A DNA stretch of 64,000 nucleotides from NCBI RefSeq assembly GCF_018687715.1, contig NC_056760.1, forward strand, positions 10,590,001 through 10,654,000. The letters run 5' to 3'. The position numbers and the translations under genes were made by a program. A model generated the notes under the pieces. The model saw nothing but the letters and a program-made list of their open reading frames with translations. It was not told the DNA's origin and ran no database searches. Each line of letters starts with the position of its first letter. The stretch's first letter is position 1. The DNA is from Carya illinoinensis (Eukaryota > Streptophyta > Magnoliopsida > Fagales > Juglandaceae). Below, piece after piece: positions 11,633 to 23,867 of the stretch.

Positions 11633-12262
11633 ACCAACTACAAAGGGTGTCTATATACATAGATGATGATTTTTTTAATAAAATCTGTATACCGTTTCCT
11701 CTTAAAAAGGGTGTGACAGAAACATAGGACTTTTAGGAATTTGAGTGAGCCTCAGATGTGGAAACCACTTCATGTCGATGCAAGGCCGCCATTTGCTTTT
11801 CTTTCTTTTCTTTCTTTTCTTCTCATGAGCAAGTATAAAGGACTCCATTTTGCTTGCTCGTGTAGAATATACGTCAGAATAATTCACCTGTACGTAACTG
11901 TAAAAAACCTGATTGGTTGGGTAGTCATCTATCCCATACTCGGTACGTAATAGTGATAAGGATGATCGAGTAGTGAACTTTTTTTTATTAGAAAGTATTA
12001 TCATGTCCATTCCCATAGAATTAAGCTTTTGGATTGATCATGTTCTAGTTTAATTCGTGACGAATTAATGGGGTCATGTTCTTATATTTTGAAGCAAACT
12101 CTCCAAAGTGTCAAAAAAAAAAGGGGGATAGAGGAGATAAAACAAGCATTAATATATATATACTCATAGAAGTAAGTTAAAGAGGTGGGTTATTTTTGTG
12201 AAGGATACAACTCTTTTGCTACTTTTTTTATAATTTCTTTTTAAACAAGTGATATTTATTTT
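11633..12262. other. AT-rich spacer without a gene
   Basis: This contains TTTCTTTTC-type pyrimidine repeats near 11,795-11,822 and AT-rich DNA. It is the upstream side of the dead channel gene and no TATA/leader arrangement stands out. Confidence 0.45.
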
Positions 12263-12371
12263 CTATTACAAGAAAACTGCTTATTTGCGACAAGTTATTT
12301 CCAGCCAAATGACTATTTCCAACTAAAATGAGTCGCAAATAGTCTTTTGGTTGTAAAAAGTTGGTCACAAA

Positions 12372-12672
12372 TGTTAAAGTATGCACTGAATTAGTCAATG
12401 ATCAATTACGAGAATCAAGTGATCAGTTACAAGAATCAAGACAGTTCAGCAAATATGCAGCTGGCACTGATTATGTTGCAACACCTGAACCACCTGAACC
12501 ATCTACATATTCTTCTCATTCTGTTAAACCATAATCTGATTGTATTCCTTAAAATTCTCCGGCTTGTTGTATGTAATCTTATATATATTACGATTGAATA
12601 CAAAGTGAAAAGTAGGCTATCAGTTCATAATATCTCTTCTCTGTTTTACTTCCTCCATTTATAATTCTTACA
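12372..12672 (+). repeat. 5' LTR of the copia element
   Basis: It starts TGTTAAAGTATGCACTGA and ends TTCTTACA. It contains a tandem GATCA(G/A)TTAC(G/A)AGAATCAAG motif near the start and a TATATATATTA stretch near position 215 of the LTR. It matches the right LTR along its whole length. Confidence 0.95.
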
Positions 12673-12684
12673 AGGTATCAGCTA
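12673..12684 (+). other. Primer-binding site (initiator Met-tRNA type)
   Basis: AGGTATCAGCTA follows the LTR end directly and is close to the usual copia site TGGTATCAGAGC, complementary to the 3' end of initiator Met-tRNA. Confidence 0.7.
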
Positions 12685-12748
12685 GTAAAAAGGCAAATGC
12701 CTGATCCTGCTGATACGCTTCTGCTTTCCCCAACATACTTCCTCAACA

Positions 12749-15700
12749 ATGGCCTCAAATTCTACTCCCTCCAATGAACCTACCCCTCCTCCCCACCCTA
12801 CTATTCAGGCCAATTCCCAACTTGTTTCTCAGAAATTGGTCGACCCCAACTACCTGCCTTGGAGCGTCCAATTTATGGTTTTCCTCAGGAGTCATGATCT
12901 TGCTGATGGAGCTATGTCTAATCCACCACAAACTCTTTCTGATGGAACACCTAATCCAGCCTACACAGCGTGGTCAAAGAAAGACACCTGTGTCTTGAGC
13001 TGGCTACTTGCTTCTATTATAGAGAAGCTAGTCTCTACTGTTTATGGTATGAAAACTTCTCGACAAGTGTGGGATGCTCTTCACACTCGGTTTTCATCAA
13101 CTTCACGGTCTAGAATTGCTCCGTTAAAGAGACAACTTCAGCCCATTACTCAAGGCCATTGATCTTGTAGTGATTTTATGGAGGAAGCAAAAGGCTTGGT
13201 TGATCAATTAGCAGCTGCAAGAAAAGCTACTGATGATCAAGATCTCATTAGCTTTTTATTGAGAGGACTTTGACCAACCTTCAACCCTTTTATCACTTCT
13301 TTCAATTTTGCAAGCCTTGATAAAGACCTCTCTTTTGATGACTTCCAAGCTGAGCTTTTGAGTTTTAAAACTCTTATTGATGCCCAAGCTAACCCTGCCA
13401 CTGATCAGCAGTATGCTTTTGCAGCACACCAAAAAGGGAAAGTATCAAACTTTCCCAGGAAGCCAAAGTTGCAAACGCCTCTAAGATCATCACTGCAGCA
13501 GTCCTCTTATAATCAAAATAAAGGCAATCCTACCACTCGTTCCAATCAACCTGCTAATGATAGGCCAACCTGTCATATTTGTGGTAAGAGAGGCCATATT
13601 GCCCTTGATTTTTATCATCAGTTTGACTTCTCTTTTCAGGGACGGTTGTCACCTACTGATCTTGCTGCCATGGCTGTTGAAACCAACAATTCTTATGATC
13701 AACATGTCTGGTATGTGAATAGTGGAGCAAACGCTCATATCACTGCCAATGCAGCAAATTTAACCAACCAAGAGTCCTACGAGGGTGCTGATACTGTCCA
13801 AGTAGGCAATGGCTCAGGTTTAGTTGTCAAACATACTAGAAATTCTACTCTAACCTTTGACAATGCCTCTTTTAACCTTAAAAATGTAGTTCATTGTCCC
13901 AATGCTTCTGCAAATCTCTTATCTATTAATCAATTGTGTTTAGACAATGATTGTTATTTTGTACTGACCGCTACTGATTTTTGTGTAAAGGACAACCAGA
14001 CGGGTCGCATCTTGCTTCAAGGAAAGGTGAAAATGGTCTTTATCCACTTGCTGGTCACAAGAGCTCCTCAAATAAATTACGTTGCGTCACTGCCAAGTTA
14101 GGAATAAAAACTTCGTTGGACCACTGGCACAATCATCTGGGGCATCCAGCCAAGTCCACCTTAGATCATTTGTGTCCTCACTTGTCTTTTTCTAAGCCTT
14201 TTAAACAGTTGAGTTTCTGTAGCTCTTGTCAATTAGGAAAAGCTACAAAACTCCCATTTCCTAATTGCACCCGTCAATCTACAAAGCCTTTGCAGCTAGT
14301 TCACACTGATGTATGGGTCTCTCCAGTAAATTCTGTTGGTGGCTGTCACTATTATGTTCTCTTTGTCGATGATTTTAGTAGCTTCACATGGATGTATCCC
14401 ATGAGATTTAAATCTGATGTATTTGTTATTTTTCAAGAATACAAAGCTCTTGTGGAAAATTTATTTTCTTCTAAAATTCAGTAACTACAGCCAGATAATG
14501 AGGGAGAATATCTTTCCAACAATTTTAAATCCTTTTTAGCAAAATATGGGATATATCATAGATTAACTTGCCCTTATACTTCACAGCAAAATGACATTGC
14601 TGAAAGAAACATCGACATATACAAAAAACTGGTTTAATTTTATTAGCCACAGCACATCTACCAACTAAATATTGGACTGATGCCTTTCTTACAGTAGTCT
14701 TTCTTATAAATCGCCTGCCTACAAAAGTCCTCCACAATCTGTCTCCTTACTTCATGCTCTATAAAAAGCTACCATCATACAGTTCCCTTAGGACCTTTGG
14801 ATGTTCCTGCTATCCATACTTAAGACCTTATGAAGATAACAATTTATCCTTTCGAAGCAAACAATGCCTCTTCCTTGGGTATGCTGGTCAACAAAAAGGT
14901 TATAGATGTTTAGATTTGAACACCGATAGGGTCTACATCTCGAGGCATGTAATATTTGATGAGGACTCCTTTCCAGCAAATGATAACAACCAAATTTCAC
15001 CAGAAAATGACAGCAAGATGCCGACAAGTTTATCATGTTCTAAAATAGGAAATTCAAAACCTAAAGAATATCGTGGATTTAAAATGTTTTATGCTACTCG
15101 TCATCCTTTCTATTGTTTCACTATGTCCTTATAGAATTTGAGCCAACTTGCTATACACAAGCAGTAGCAAAACCTGAGTGGAGACAAGCTATGGGACGTG
15201 AATTTGATGCTTTGATGGAGAATGGAACGTGGTCTCTCTGTCCACGACCAAATGGTAAACATGTTGTGAGGAATAAATGGGTATTCAAAATTAAACGACA
15301 CCCTGATGGTAGTATTAAACGCTACAAAGCCAGACTTGTGGCAAAGGGCTTTGATCAAAAATCTGGAATCGACTACTTTGACACTTTCTCTCCAGTAGTT
15401 AAACCAACTACGGTCAGATTAGTTTTATCACTTGCAGTAACATTCAGTTGGCAGATTCGACAATTAGATGTCTCGAATGCATTCTTACATGGCAGCCTTG
15501 ATGAAGAGGTTTATATGGAACAACTACAAGGATTTATTGATGAGAGTCAACCTGATCTAGTGTGTCGTCTTCATAAATCTATCTACGGACTCAAACAAAC
15601 TCCAAGAGCTTGGTTTCGAAGGCTATCTCAGAAATTATTAGAGCTTGGTTTTGAGGAATCCAAAGTTGATTATTCTTTGTTTACATTTTGTACTAATGCA

Positions 15701-16680
15701 TTAAAAATTTTTGTGTTGGTTTACGTAGATGACATCATAGTCACTGGGTCCAGCCCTTCTGCCATTCATTCTTTTATTGACAGCTTGAAGGACAAATTTC
15801 ATCTCAGAGATATTGGCTAGCTAAGTTACTTCCTTGGTATTGAAGCACAAAGAAACAATGAGGGTCTTCATCTCAGACAGGCTAAATATATCTTGGATTT
15901 ACTTGACAGCACAAAAATGATTGGTGCTAAACCTTTAGCCTGTCCTTCAACTTCAGGAACGAAACTCTATTCCGAAAATGGCACACTTTTATTGGATCCT
16001 ACTGAATATAGGCATGTGGTGGGTGCATTGCAGTACTGCACCATTACACGTTCTGATATTTCCTATGCAGTAAATCAGCTATGTCAATTTATGCATAGTC
16101 CACGAGACTCTCATTGGATCGCAGCAAAAAGGGTCCTTCGTTATTTGAAATGCACAGTTGACTACGGCCTATTTTATGCACCTTCTGCTGTCAACTTAAA
16201 TGTTTTCTCAGACTCGGACTGGGCTGGAAATCCTGATGACAGGAGAAGCACCAGTGGATTTAGCATTTTTCAAGGAAAGAATTTAATATCATGGTATGCC
16301 AAGAAACAAGCTGTCGTCTTGCATTCAAGCACTGAGGCTGAGTACCGAAGCATGGCTTTAGCTATAGCAGAGGCTTATTGGGTTAGAATGTTATTGAAGG
16401 AGTTCCAGATTTATCTTTCATCGCCTCCTACCATCTGGTGTGACAACATCAGAGCACTAGCCTTATCATTGAATCTTGTCTTCCATGCCCGAACCAAGCA
16501 TGTGGAAATTGACTATCATTTTATTAGAGAAAAGGTAGTAAATAAAGATATTGTTGTTAAATATATCTCTACTACAGATCAGATAGCAGATATGTTTACT
16601 AAAGGCCAGACTGCAGCTCGGTTTCAATTTCTAAGATCCAAACTCATGGTTATCCAACTACCCATCAATTTGCAAGGGGG
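12749..16680 (+). pseudogene. Copia gag-pol polyprotein, broken
   Basis: The frame starting MASNSTPSNEP covers gag but has TGA stops at 13160 and 13271. A zinc knuckle follows (CHICGKRGH near 13570-13600), but its last Cys position is Phe. The protease motif reads VNSGANAHIT, with Asn where the catalytic Asp is expected. A frameshift near 14,040 leads into integrase (HNHLGHP, CSSCQLGK, HTDVW, then a stop at 14482). Reverse transcriptase at 15113-15820 retains YKARLVAKGFDQ, LDVSNAFLHG and YVDDII, then TAG at 15818. RNase H at 15893-16680 retains DSDWAGN, SSTEAEYRS and WCDN, and its frame runs on into the LTR. It cannot be translated as one protein. Confidence 0.93.
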
Positions 16681-16980
16681 TGTTAGAGTATGCACTGACT
16701 TAGTCAATGATCAGTTACGAGAATCAAGTGATCAGTTACGAGAATCAAGTGATCAGCAAATATGCAGCTGGCAATGATTATGTTGCAACACCTGAACCAC
16801 TTGAACCATCTGCACATTCTTCTCATTCTGTTAAACCATAATCTGATTGTATTCCTTAAAATTCTCCAGTTTGTTATATGTAATCTTATATATATTATGA
16901 TTGAATACAAAGTGAAAAGTAAGCCAATTAGTTTATAATATCTCTTCTCTATTTTACTTCCTCCATTTATAATTCTTACA
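16681..16980 (+). repeat. 3' LTR of the copia element
   Basis: It starts TGTTAGAGTATGCACTGA after the purine tract and ends TTCTTACA. The AGTGATCAGTTACGAGAATC unit is repeated here near the LTR start. The flanking ACAAA is the target duplication. Confidence 0.95.
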
Positions 16981-16990
16981 ACAAATACCT

Positions 16991-17323
16991 TGAAGAAATT
17001 CATGGGCCTAACTCATCTCTTAAAACCAGTTCTAAGAGAGAGGTTTACCCCAACCTTATAAACATGCCCAAGACCTTATCCACAGGCAATGTGAGATTTA
17101 TTCCTCAACACCCTCTCTCACGTGCAGGCCAGTATTTTTTCTGGTCTTTGTCACGGGATAAGTAGTGTAGGCCCCATTGGTCCTATAGCTGGCTCTGATA
17201 CCGTGAATTTCTTCATGGGCCTAACTCATCTCTTAAAACTAGTTCTAAGAGAGAGGTTTACTCCAACCTTATAAACATGCTCAAGACCTTATCTACAGGC
17301 AATGTGAGATTTATTCCTCAACA
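16991..17323 (-). mobile_element. TRIM (terminal-repeat retrotransposon in miniature)
   Basis: Two 120-base direct repeats (16991-17110 and 17204-17323) share nearly all bases from TTCATGGGCCTAACTCATCT to TTTATTCCTCAACA. Between them are only 93 bases. Read on the minus strand, the right repeat is followed by CGGTATCAGAGCC, a Met-tRNA primer-binding site, and the left repeat is preceded by the purine tract GAGAGAGGG. So the element is a minus-strand LTR retrotransposon with no coding room. The flanks TACCT and TACCC look like a 5-bp target duplication with one change. Confidence 0.85.
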
Positions 17324-17930
17324 TACCCAACCCATTTTTCTTATAGTTTAATAATGATACTTTTCCTACAACCCTGTTGTACAAAATGCAATTCATTTTA
17401 ATTAAACAGCTAGAGCTGTAAAATAGTTATACACGAGATTGTGTCTTTATCTTTATTCTAAGTGAAAGTGTAGTGAATTAATGTAGGGCATGATGAAGGG
17501 TTAGATCGAATTCACGTGATCATAACTTAGAACCAGATGATCGTGAAAACCTATGCCCAAGGCGACTTTCTTCTTCATCGCGCGAGTCGACGTAAGTAGT
17601 CGCCCCTATGGCTTTCCTTCACCATCACATTATAGACATTTCAGTCGACATTGACTGTACGTGTACATATGGACCCACTAATTAGGCCTTGGACGTACTT
17701 GTAGTGGTGGTGAATTTCTCTGGGTGTCCACTAGTCAGTTAACTAATTACGTACAAGTTCCACTCGTAATGAAAGAAACAATTTATTAATTTACCTGGTC
17801 ATGTAGACAGATTACTTGAAGTGCCATAGAATCCATCTTGGATCATGAGTGGAACTTTGGAGGATGCATCTGAAATGGATCATAAGATGGATCTTTTATT
17901 AATATCAAGGCCAATTTGTACGTACAGAGA

Positions 17931-18103
17931 GTAATGTTATACACTACACTATTATTTTATTTTTATTTTACTATATAATATGTACCACATTTATCACCAT
18001 TAGATGATAAAGAATCATTTAATAAATGATCATATAATAGTGATAAATATGTTATATTTTATATATTGAGATGATAGTATATATTGTGATATATAGAATT
18101 TTC
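17931..18103. repeat. Foldback MITE-like element, copy A
   Basis: The element is palindromic. ACATTTATCACCATTAGATGA pairs with the later TAATAGTGATAAATATGT, and the outer ends (ATACACTACACTATTAT and ATAGTATATATTGTGATAT) pair loosely. A related element follows in the same orientation. Confidence 0.45.
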
Positions 18104-18130
18104 TTTGCACGAAATAACAAAATTAATCAT

Positions 18131-18312
18131 CAAAAATCTTATCTATACATTACACTCTCATTTTATTTTTCTCATACTAAATAATTAAAATGTGGCACAT
18201 TCATCACTATTGGATAATAAAAAAGTATATAAAAAATAATCATTTAATAGTGATAAATGTGTCACATCTGACTTAATGGAATGGGATGGTAATATGATGT
18301 ATAAAATTTTCC
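18131..18312. repeat. Foldback MITE-like element, copy B
   Basis: Its core (GCACATTCATCACTATTGGA and TTTAATAGTGATAAATGTGT) is the same palindrome as in copy A, and the outer parts (CTATACATTACACTCTCATT and GGTAATATGATGTATAAAAT) correspond too. Confidence 0.45.
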
Positions 18313-21300
18313 AAGGCTAGCCTAAACAAATTGGCCTTTATGAAAATACATTATATATATATATATATATATATACTAGGATAAGATCAACGTGCAGCGT
18401 TTGCCTAATTGGGTAAAATTATTATTTTTAAAAAAATAATATATCTTCATTTTCAATGAACAATATAATAAATAATTATATCAAATTCCATTAAAGTATA
18501 CAGTAAAGATCTCGTTCAACAAAATAGACTAATCCATTCAAACAATTCTTAATTTCTTATTATCAGTATTATTGAATTTAGTTGTAGTAGAATAATAGTT
18601 AATAATATAATTTAAATAAAACTATTATTTATGCAAATACAAATATTGAGGCTTAGGACAAGGCCTACATCGGAATAAAACTAACTTAAAACAAATCTTA
18701 TAAAAATAAAGCTAACGTGAGTCCGATTCTAACATAAAATAACCTATTAATTTTGTAAAAACTTAAGCTTATCAAAGAAATCAAGCCCACGTAAACCATT
18801 AGTCCAGGAACAATTCAGTCATGTCACTACAACATTTGTTAGTTTTTCCCGCGAGGGTATTTACTCGGAAAAACTATACTCGTAGTGGGAAACGCTCTTT
18901 TTCCCACTAAATCTATTCGTGGGAGATTAGTGACATAAAGTTGGTGACACTAAGTGTTTTTTTCCACTAATTAGTGAATTAGTGGGAAATGCTTACATTT
19001 TGTCACCAAATAGGTAGTGGAGAAAGTCAATAAATTTTGTGGCAAAAGGTGACTAAAATCAGTTTTGGCTAGTGGGAAATACTAGTTTTCACACTAAATG
19101 ATTTGGTGGCATTTATATTTTTCATGAACATATTTCGTGGGAATAAATCTTTCCCAACCAAAGTCCATTGTCAATAACAGATGAAATTATACTATTTCCC
19201 ACCTAATGAACTCGTAGGTAAAGAATTTTTTGCATGACATTGTTTCCTAGCAATACATACTTTCCTATTATTTGATTTAGTGACTAAAGGTTGGAAATAT
19301 AATTTTCTGGACTATTTGATTTTGTCAATAAAGAGTATTGTTCATGATCTTTATTTGTGGGAAAAACAATTTGCCCACGAGTTCTTTTGTCACCATTCCA
19401 TTTGGTGGCTTAGTCTGGTTACAATTTCTCATTGTAACCTTAGTTGGAATAGAGTTTTTGTCACCTGTTTCTTTGTGGGGAATACTACAACAAAATGTAG
19501 TAATTTTACTACCATTTCTCACTCTTCCTGTCATGGTCTTTTCTCATAATATCCTGCTGAATTCAAAATGCTATATATATAGGCTGAATATGAATATTAA
19601 TGAATCTGATATCACATATATATATATAATATATATATATATAACATAACTACTGCAAAGTTATTGGATCCAAATTCTCTGGTTGCACCCATGTATATAT
19701 ATATCACACTTTGAAAATTAAAACATCATTCCAATATTGAAATACATCAACCCATGGTGAGAAATACATCAATATTTGTAAAGTAGGGAGTACAAGAGGG
19801 AAGACTACATTTTTGAGCATCACAACAGCCTAATCAACTAATAGAACCCAAAATGATTAATATAATCCACGCATACATAATATTTTGAGTTCTAGACACA
19901 TATCAGATTCACAAGATCCAGTTTCACTTCATCTTCCCAGTAAAACTTTGCCCGAACAAAACTCTTCATCCATACATCTTGATGTTCTCAATACCTGAAA
20001 ACAATATGAAATAACAGTTTAATATTCCACCAGTTTAACAGAAAAACAGTTCTACTACATCAACTAATACATCTTGCTGTTAAGCCCACTGCACCATGTT
20101 AAACTCGTATGAACACACTTCTTTTTATTAGGAGCTATTGTGCCACAAGTAATCACGTAAACCATCTATATCATAACTCTAGTGGAATTTATCTTTTTAA
20201 GTAATGACTCCAGTGGAATTTATCACATCAAACATACAACCACACAATATTATAAACTAGGAACATAGGGTATTTGTGTACTAAAACTGTTACTGAACTC
20301 CATAGGAGGCTAATTCCAAAAAGAATAATACTAACATCTTTTACATCTATCCAAGGTGCACCATCAAGCACATTTTAATCATATTCCAACTACTATTTGA
20401 TATATATATTTATTTATATAATGACCAAACTCCAACATCATAATAATAACCAGATTTGGATTTACAAACCCACCCATACACTGCAGACTATAAATGTGTT
20501 GGAGTTTCATACATTTTCCTGCCTTTACCCTATTTTTTTACCAGCACTTTTTAATACAAACATGTCTTAAAGCCACTGCATACTCTTCTATATTCATTAA
20601 TTATATAAACCAAACTACAATGAAATATCCATAAATCCTTATGAATACAAATCCTTTGGCTAACCCAAATTCAATCCAACTATATATAGTTATTTATATA
20701 ATGACCGTACCCAATTAGTATTGCTCACCTTATATCCAGCAACCAGTTATCAAGTAGCTAATAAAATCCTATAATGTATTTCAACTTAGACAAACTCAAG
20801 ATCTATAACAAAGTTTGTAACTTACTCTATTAGTTTAGAGTAATTAGTTTCTTGCCACCAATCTCTTACTCTTCTACATGCATGCTAGTGATATCAAGTC
20901 AGGTGTCATCAGTGGTGTACACCAAGTGAAGAAAAGATCCCATCCATTTGTGGAACCTGTATAGAATAAACAGATTCAGTAAGTTCACACAAAAAATTTG
21001 GGAAATACAATAAAAGCTCCAGCATACATAATCACAACTGTCAAAGAAACTTAGACAAAATACCTAGGATAATTTTCAAGTCCAGCATTAGGAAAGTCAT
21101 CTCTTGATCCTGGAAAAAAGCTGTAGGTTTAAAGAAAATCACCCCTTCATACCCTGCATTTATATGCAGAAGACTAAAAAAATTGGATTAAACACCTTCA
21201 CAAAAATTGTACAACCATCTCATAAAACTAGGATCATAACAAAACCACTTGTTGTAAACTTCACCCCTAAAACTCCCCACATTACACATCAAAATTTCTC

Positions 21301-21395
21301 TGTTCTACCTCTCTGCACACTGCCATGGTTACAGGATTGTCACAATCCACCAAAAAATCTCAAAAAACTACCAAAATATGCATGGATAGAGATGC

Positions 21396-23372
21396 CTAAG
21401 CATCTCTTTGAGTCTCCCTATGAGACTCAGTATTTCCCTCCAACTCAGACACTCGGAAGTTCATTGTTTTCTCATACTCTGAGAAATTATGTTGCATAGC
21501 CTCCAAATTCCCCATTATTTGCTGTAGTTTTTCCTTATACATATCTGCAGAACTCTTGTTCCGTTCATTCTCCTCGTATAAACGTTTAAAAGCCTTGTTC
21601 TTCTGCATTGATGGAGAAGGGTCAGGAATGACCGAGTGCCCCAGCCCCTGTGCATACCCAGATTTATATCCTAAAACATCTTTGAAAACAACCTCAGCTG
21701 CTTCAACAATATTCTCCTCTTCAGGGTCCTTCTCATGCAATTGCTCCAACATAAGATTCTGAATTGTGGTAAAAATTTCACAATAAGTAGTTAGATTTCA
21801 TGCAATACTAAGTCCAATACATGAACTAAATGAAAACCAATCTTACATAGTTATGTTCAGTTGTAGCATTGATAAATTTGCCCTTTTGCTTTGACCAGTG
21901 TGTCTCTTTATAAAAAGCAACCAGATTGGGTGCAGTTTCACGCTAGCATCAACCAGTAACAGTTAATGATAAAATTCATGAACTAGTTGTAGTACATATA
22001 TGGGAAAAATGCTTGACTGTACATACTTTTTCTTCCAAAATCCTGACAAAGGATTTTCTTCCACCCGTATGCTTGACCTTTAATTTCTTCCTATTTGCAG
22101 TAGCCCTTCGAGAGTGCTCCTGAATTACAAGAGTTTATCAATTTAATGGTTTTTCGACTTATAAGCTGAAAATTAAAAAGGCTGAAAAATTAATCATATA
22201 GAAGTCTTAACATTTAAAATTATCCATATAGAGGAATGTAAAACCTGTGTGATAATGTTCTTAAAACTAGTACTAATATACCTTGAATGTTCCACTTGCC
22301 CACCGCTCACAAAGCCACTTCCAAACACTGCTGTCCACCATAGATGCCCCACCATCAAGGGCCTCCTCATGAGATCTATACTTTAAATAAACTTTGTGGA
22401 GTTCGTAGTGATAGGCGTTGTACTTATCAGCTAGATATGTACACACCATTTCACGGTGATTTTCTTTTGTCCAATCTAAGACAAAATCTGCCTGCAACCC
22501 AAGTAGATTTATATAAACGTTATGAATCAACGATAGCACATTGGATTATGGAATTAAATAGTTACCATTATAAAAAAAATTCCTACCCTAACGCGATCGA
22601 TCAGCTCTTGTTTCTCCTCATTAGTTACTGAACCCCAGCTTTCATGCCTAAGTTCAGCATGTACTTTAACGATTAACGTCAATCGACTACTAAAGATTGA
22701 TGAATTCTCACATGATGGACCTCTATGTCCATCTTGTATTACCAAAGGTATCTTTCCCATTTTCCTTAGGCGTTCGAATTCTGTGCCCCTAGCAGGCCCT
22801 CGACCACGCTTTTTAATGGGTGGAGCTGCATCACAAAAAACAGACCAAAGAGTTAACTATTTTAAGACTTTATTGATTTATAACTACCCAATAAATCCTA
22901 CCCTAGCTGTTTAGCTTCAACAAATGAGTAAAAAAACAGGTATAACATTTATTTTAATAGCTGTCAGACCTGAAATAATATTACCCTCTCCAGCTTCTCC
23001 TACAGCCATCAACTGTTGTATGCCCACATCTGTCCCTTGTGCTTGGGTCGAGTCATTCATGAATGCTTCCTCCTCATCCCGCAAATTCCTACTTCGAGGT
23101 GGATCTTGTGCAGCTGGGTTGCTACGTGCACCCAAACTGCTACGTGCAGCTTGTCCTATATCTCTCGATTGTTGTATGCCTACATCTCCTACTTGTGCTT
23201 CGGTCGAGTCATTCATGAATGCTTCCAAATCATCTCGGGAATTCCTTCTTGGAGGCGGATCTTGTGCAGCTGGCCCATAGTTAGGTGCAGCTGGGCTGCT
23301 ACGTGCAGTTATTGATGCTCTTTTGTGGCTACCCCGTTGTCCCCTCCTTCCTCCATTTACAGTTCGCCACAT
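21396..23372 (-). CDS. CACTA second gene, Transposase_24 (Ptta/En/Spm) family, six exons
   Basis: Six exons joined by GT-AG introns keep one frame of 462 residues: 23372-22985, 22825-22587, 22491-22282, 22119-22027, 21942-21847 and 21758-21396. The N-terminus is basic (GGRRGQRGSHKRA) and contains an imperfect tandem repeat (AAQDPPPRRNSRDDLEAFMN and AAQDPPRSRNLRDEEEAFMN). Exons 2-5 match the plant Transposase_24 family in pattern: HAELRHESWGSVTNEEKQEL, YHYELHKVYLKYRSHEEAL, VWKWLCERWASGTFK, EHSRRATANRKKLK and FYKETHWSKQKGKF. The last exon is coiled coil (KAFKRLYEENERNKSSADMY and onward). Proteins of this type accompany the TNP2 transposase and probably bind the subterminal repeats. The exon model is inferred from splice signals, with no transcript data. 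Confidence 0.82.
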
Positions 23373-23867
23373 CTTTCACCCAACTTGGATCCAAATTAAA
23401 ATTAAACATGCAATCCAAAAACATTACCAATTAGAAAAAAATGATGTAACATAAAAATTTAAATATGCTGTGCTTGCTGGTGGTTTTCCTTAGCAATATA
23501 TTCCCCCTTAACACTGCCTTACATACTTACATCAATGTTAGATAAATAGGTTGTTTTGTAAAGTAATAAAACATTATATGGTAAGCTGAGATATTGTATG
23601 AAAAGATGGTAGAAATAGATCTCTAGTGACAGCATATGTAAAACTAAGATACCATGTTTGAGGCAAATACATTATCAAGTCTAAAAATATTACTGAAGCA
23701 ACTGGTCCACTTTACTAACCATATGACCTATTTGCCATAATTGTGTATAAAGAAGCTCTACAAACAATCTTCCACCTCCACTGTTCTTCCTTCCTCACCA
23801 ACCAGGTAACACTAAGTAGGAAACACTCTTATGCTTTATTCATAAATCGTATCAAATCTTAGGTTTA

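Larger units (their letters stand above)
12372..16980 (+). mobile_element. Ty1-copia LTR retrotransposon, complete but degenerate
   Basis: The element has two ~300-base LTRs (TGTTA...TTACA), a primer-binding site directly after the left LTR, a purine tract (GCAAGGGGG) directly before the right LTR, and the 5-bp target duplication ACAAA at 12367-12371 and 16981-16985. The internal order gag, protease, integrase, reverse transcriptase, RNase H is that of copia. The LTRs differ by several substitutions and a short indel near their starts, so the insertion is not recent. It sits inside a MITE, next to a TRIM. Confidence 0.95.
12263..17347. mobile_element. CACTA-like MITE split by TRIM and copia insertions
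   Basis: The left part (12263-12371) and the right part (about 17324-17347) together make an element of about 133 bases. It closely matches the uninterrupted 129-base copy at 61453-61581: CTATTACAAGAAAA start, then TTATTTGCGA, GCAAATAGTCTTTTGGTT, GGTCACAAA and an ATTTTTCTTATAG end. The halves are separated by a copia element with target duplication ACAAA and a TRIM with target duplication TACC(T/C). No coding sequence belongs to the MITE. Confidence 0.75.
17348..18834. other. Spacer between MITE/TRIM cluster and the CACTA element
   Basis: No gene is visible. It holds two foldback elements in tandem (listed separately), a short (AT)n run near 18350-18374 and AT-rich DNA. Confidence 0.5.

Noticed and set aside
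17190..17206. A tRNA-like sequence (GGCTCTGATACCG)
   Set aside because: It is the complement of a Met-tRNA primer-binding site of the TRIM, not a tRNA gene.
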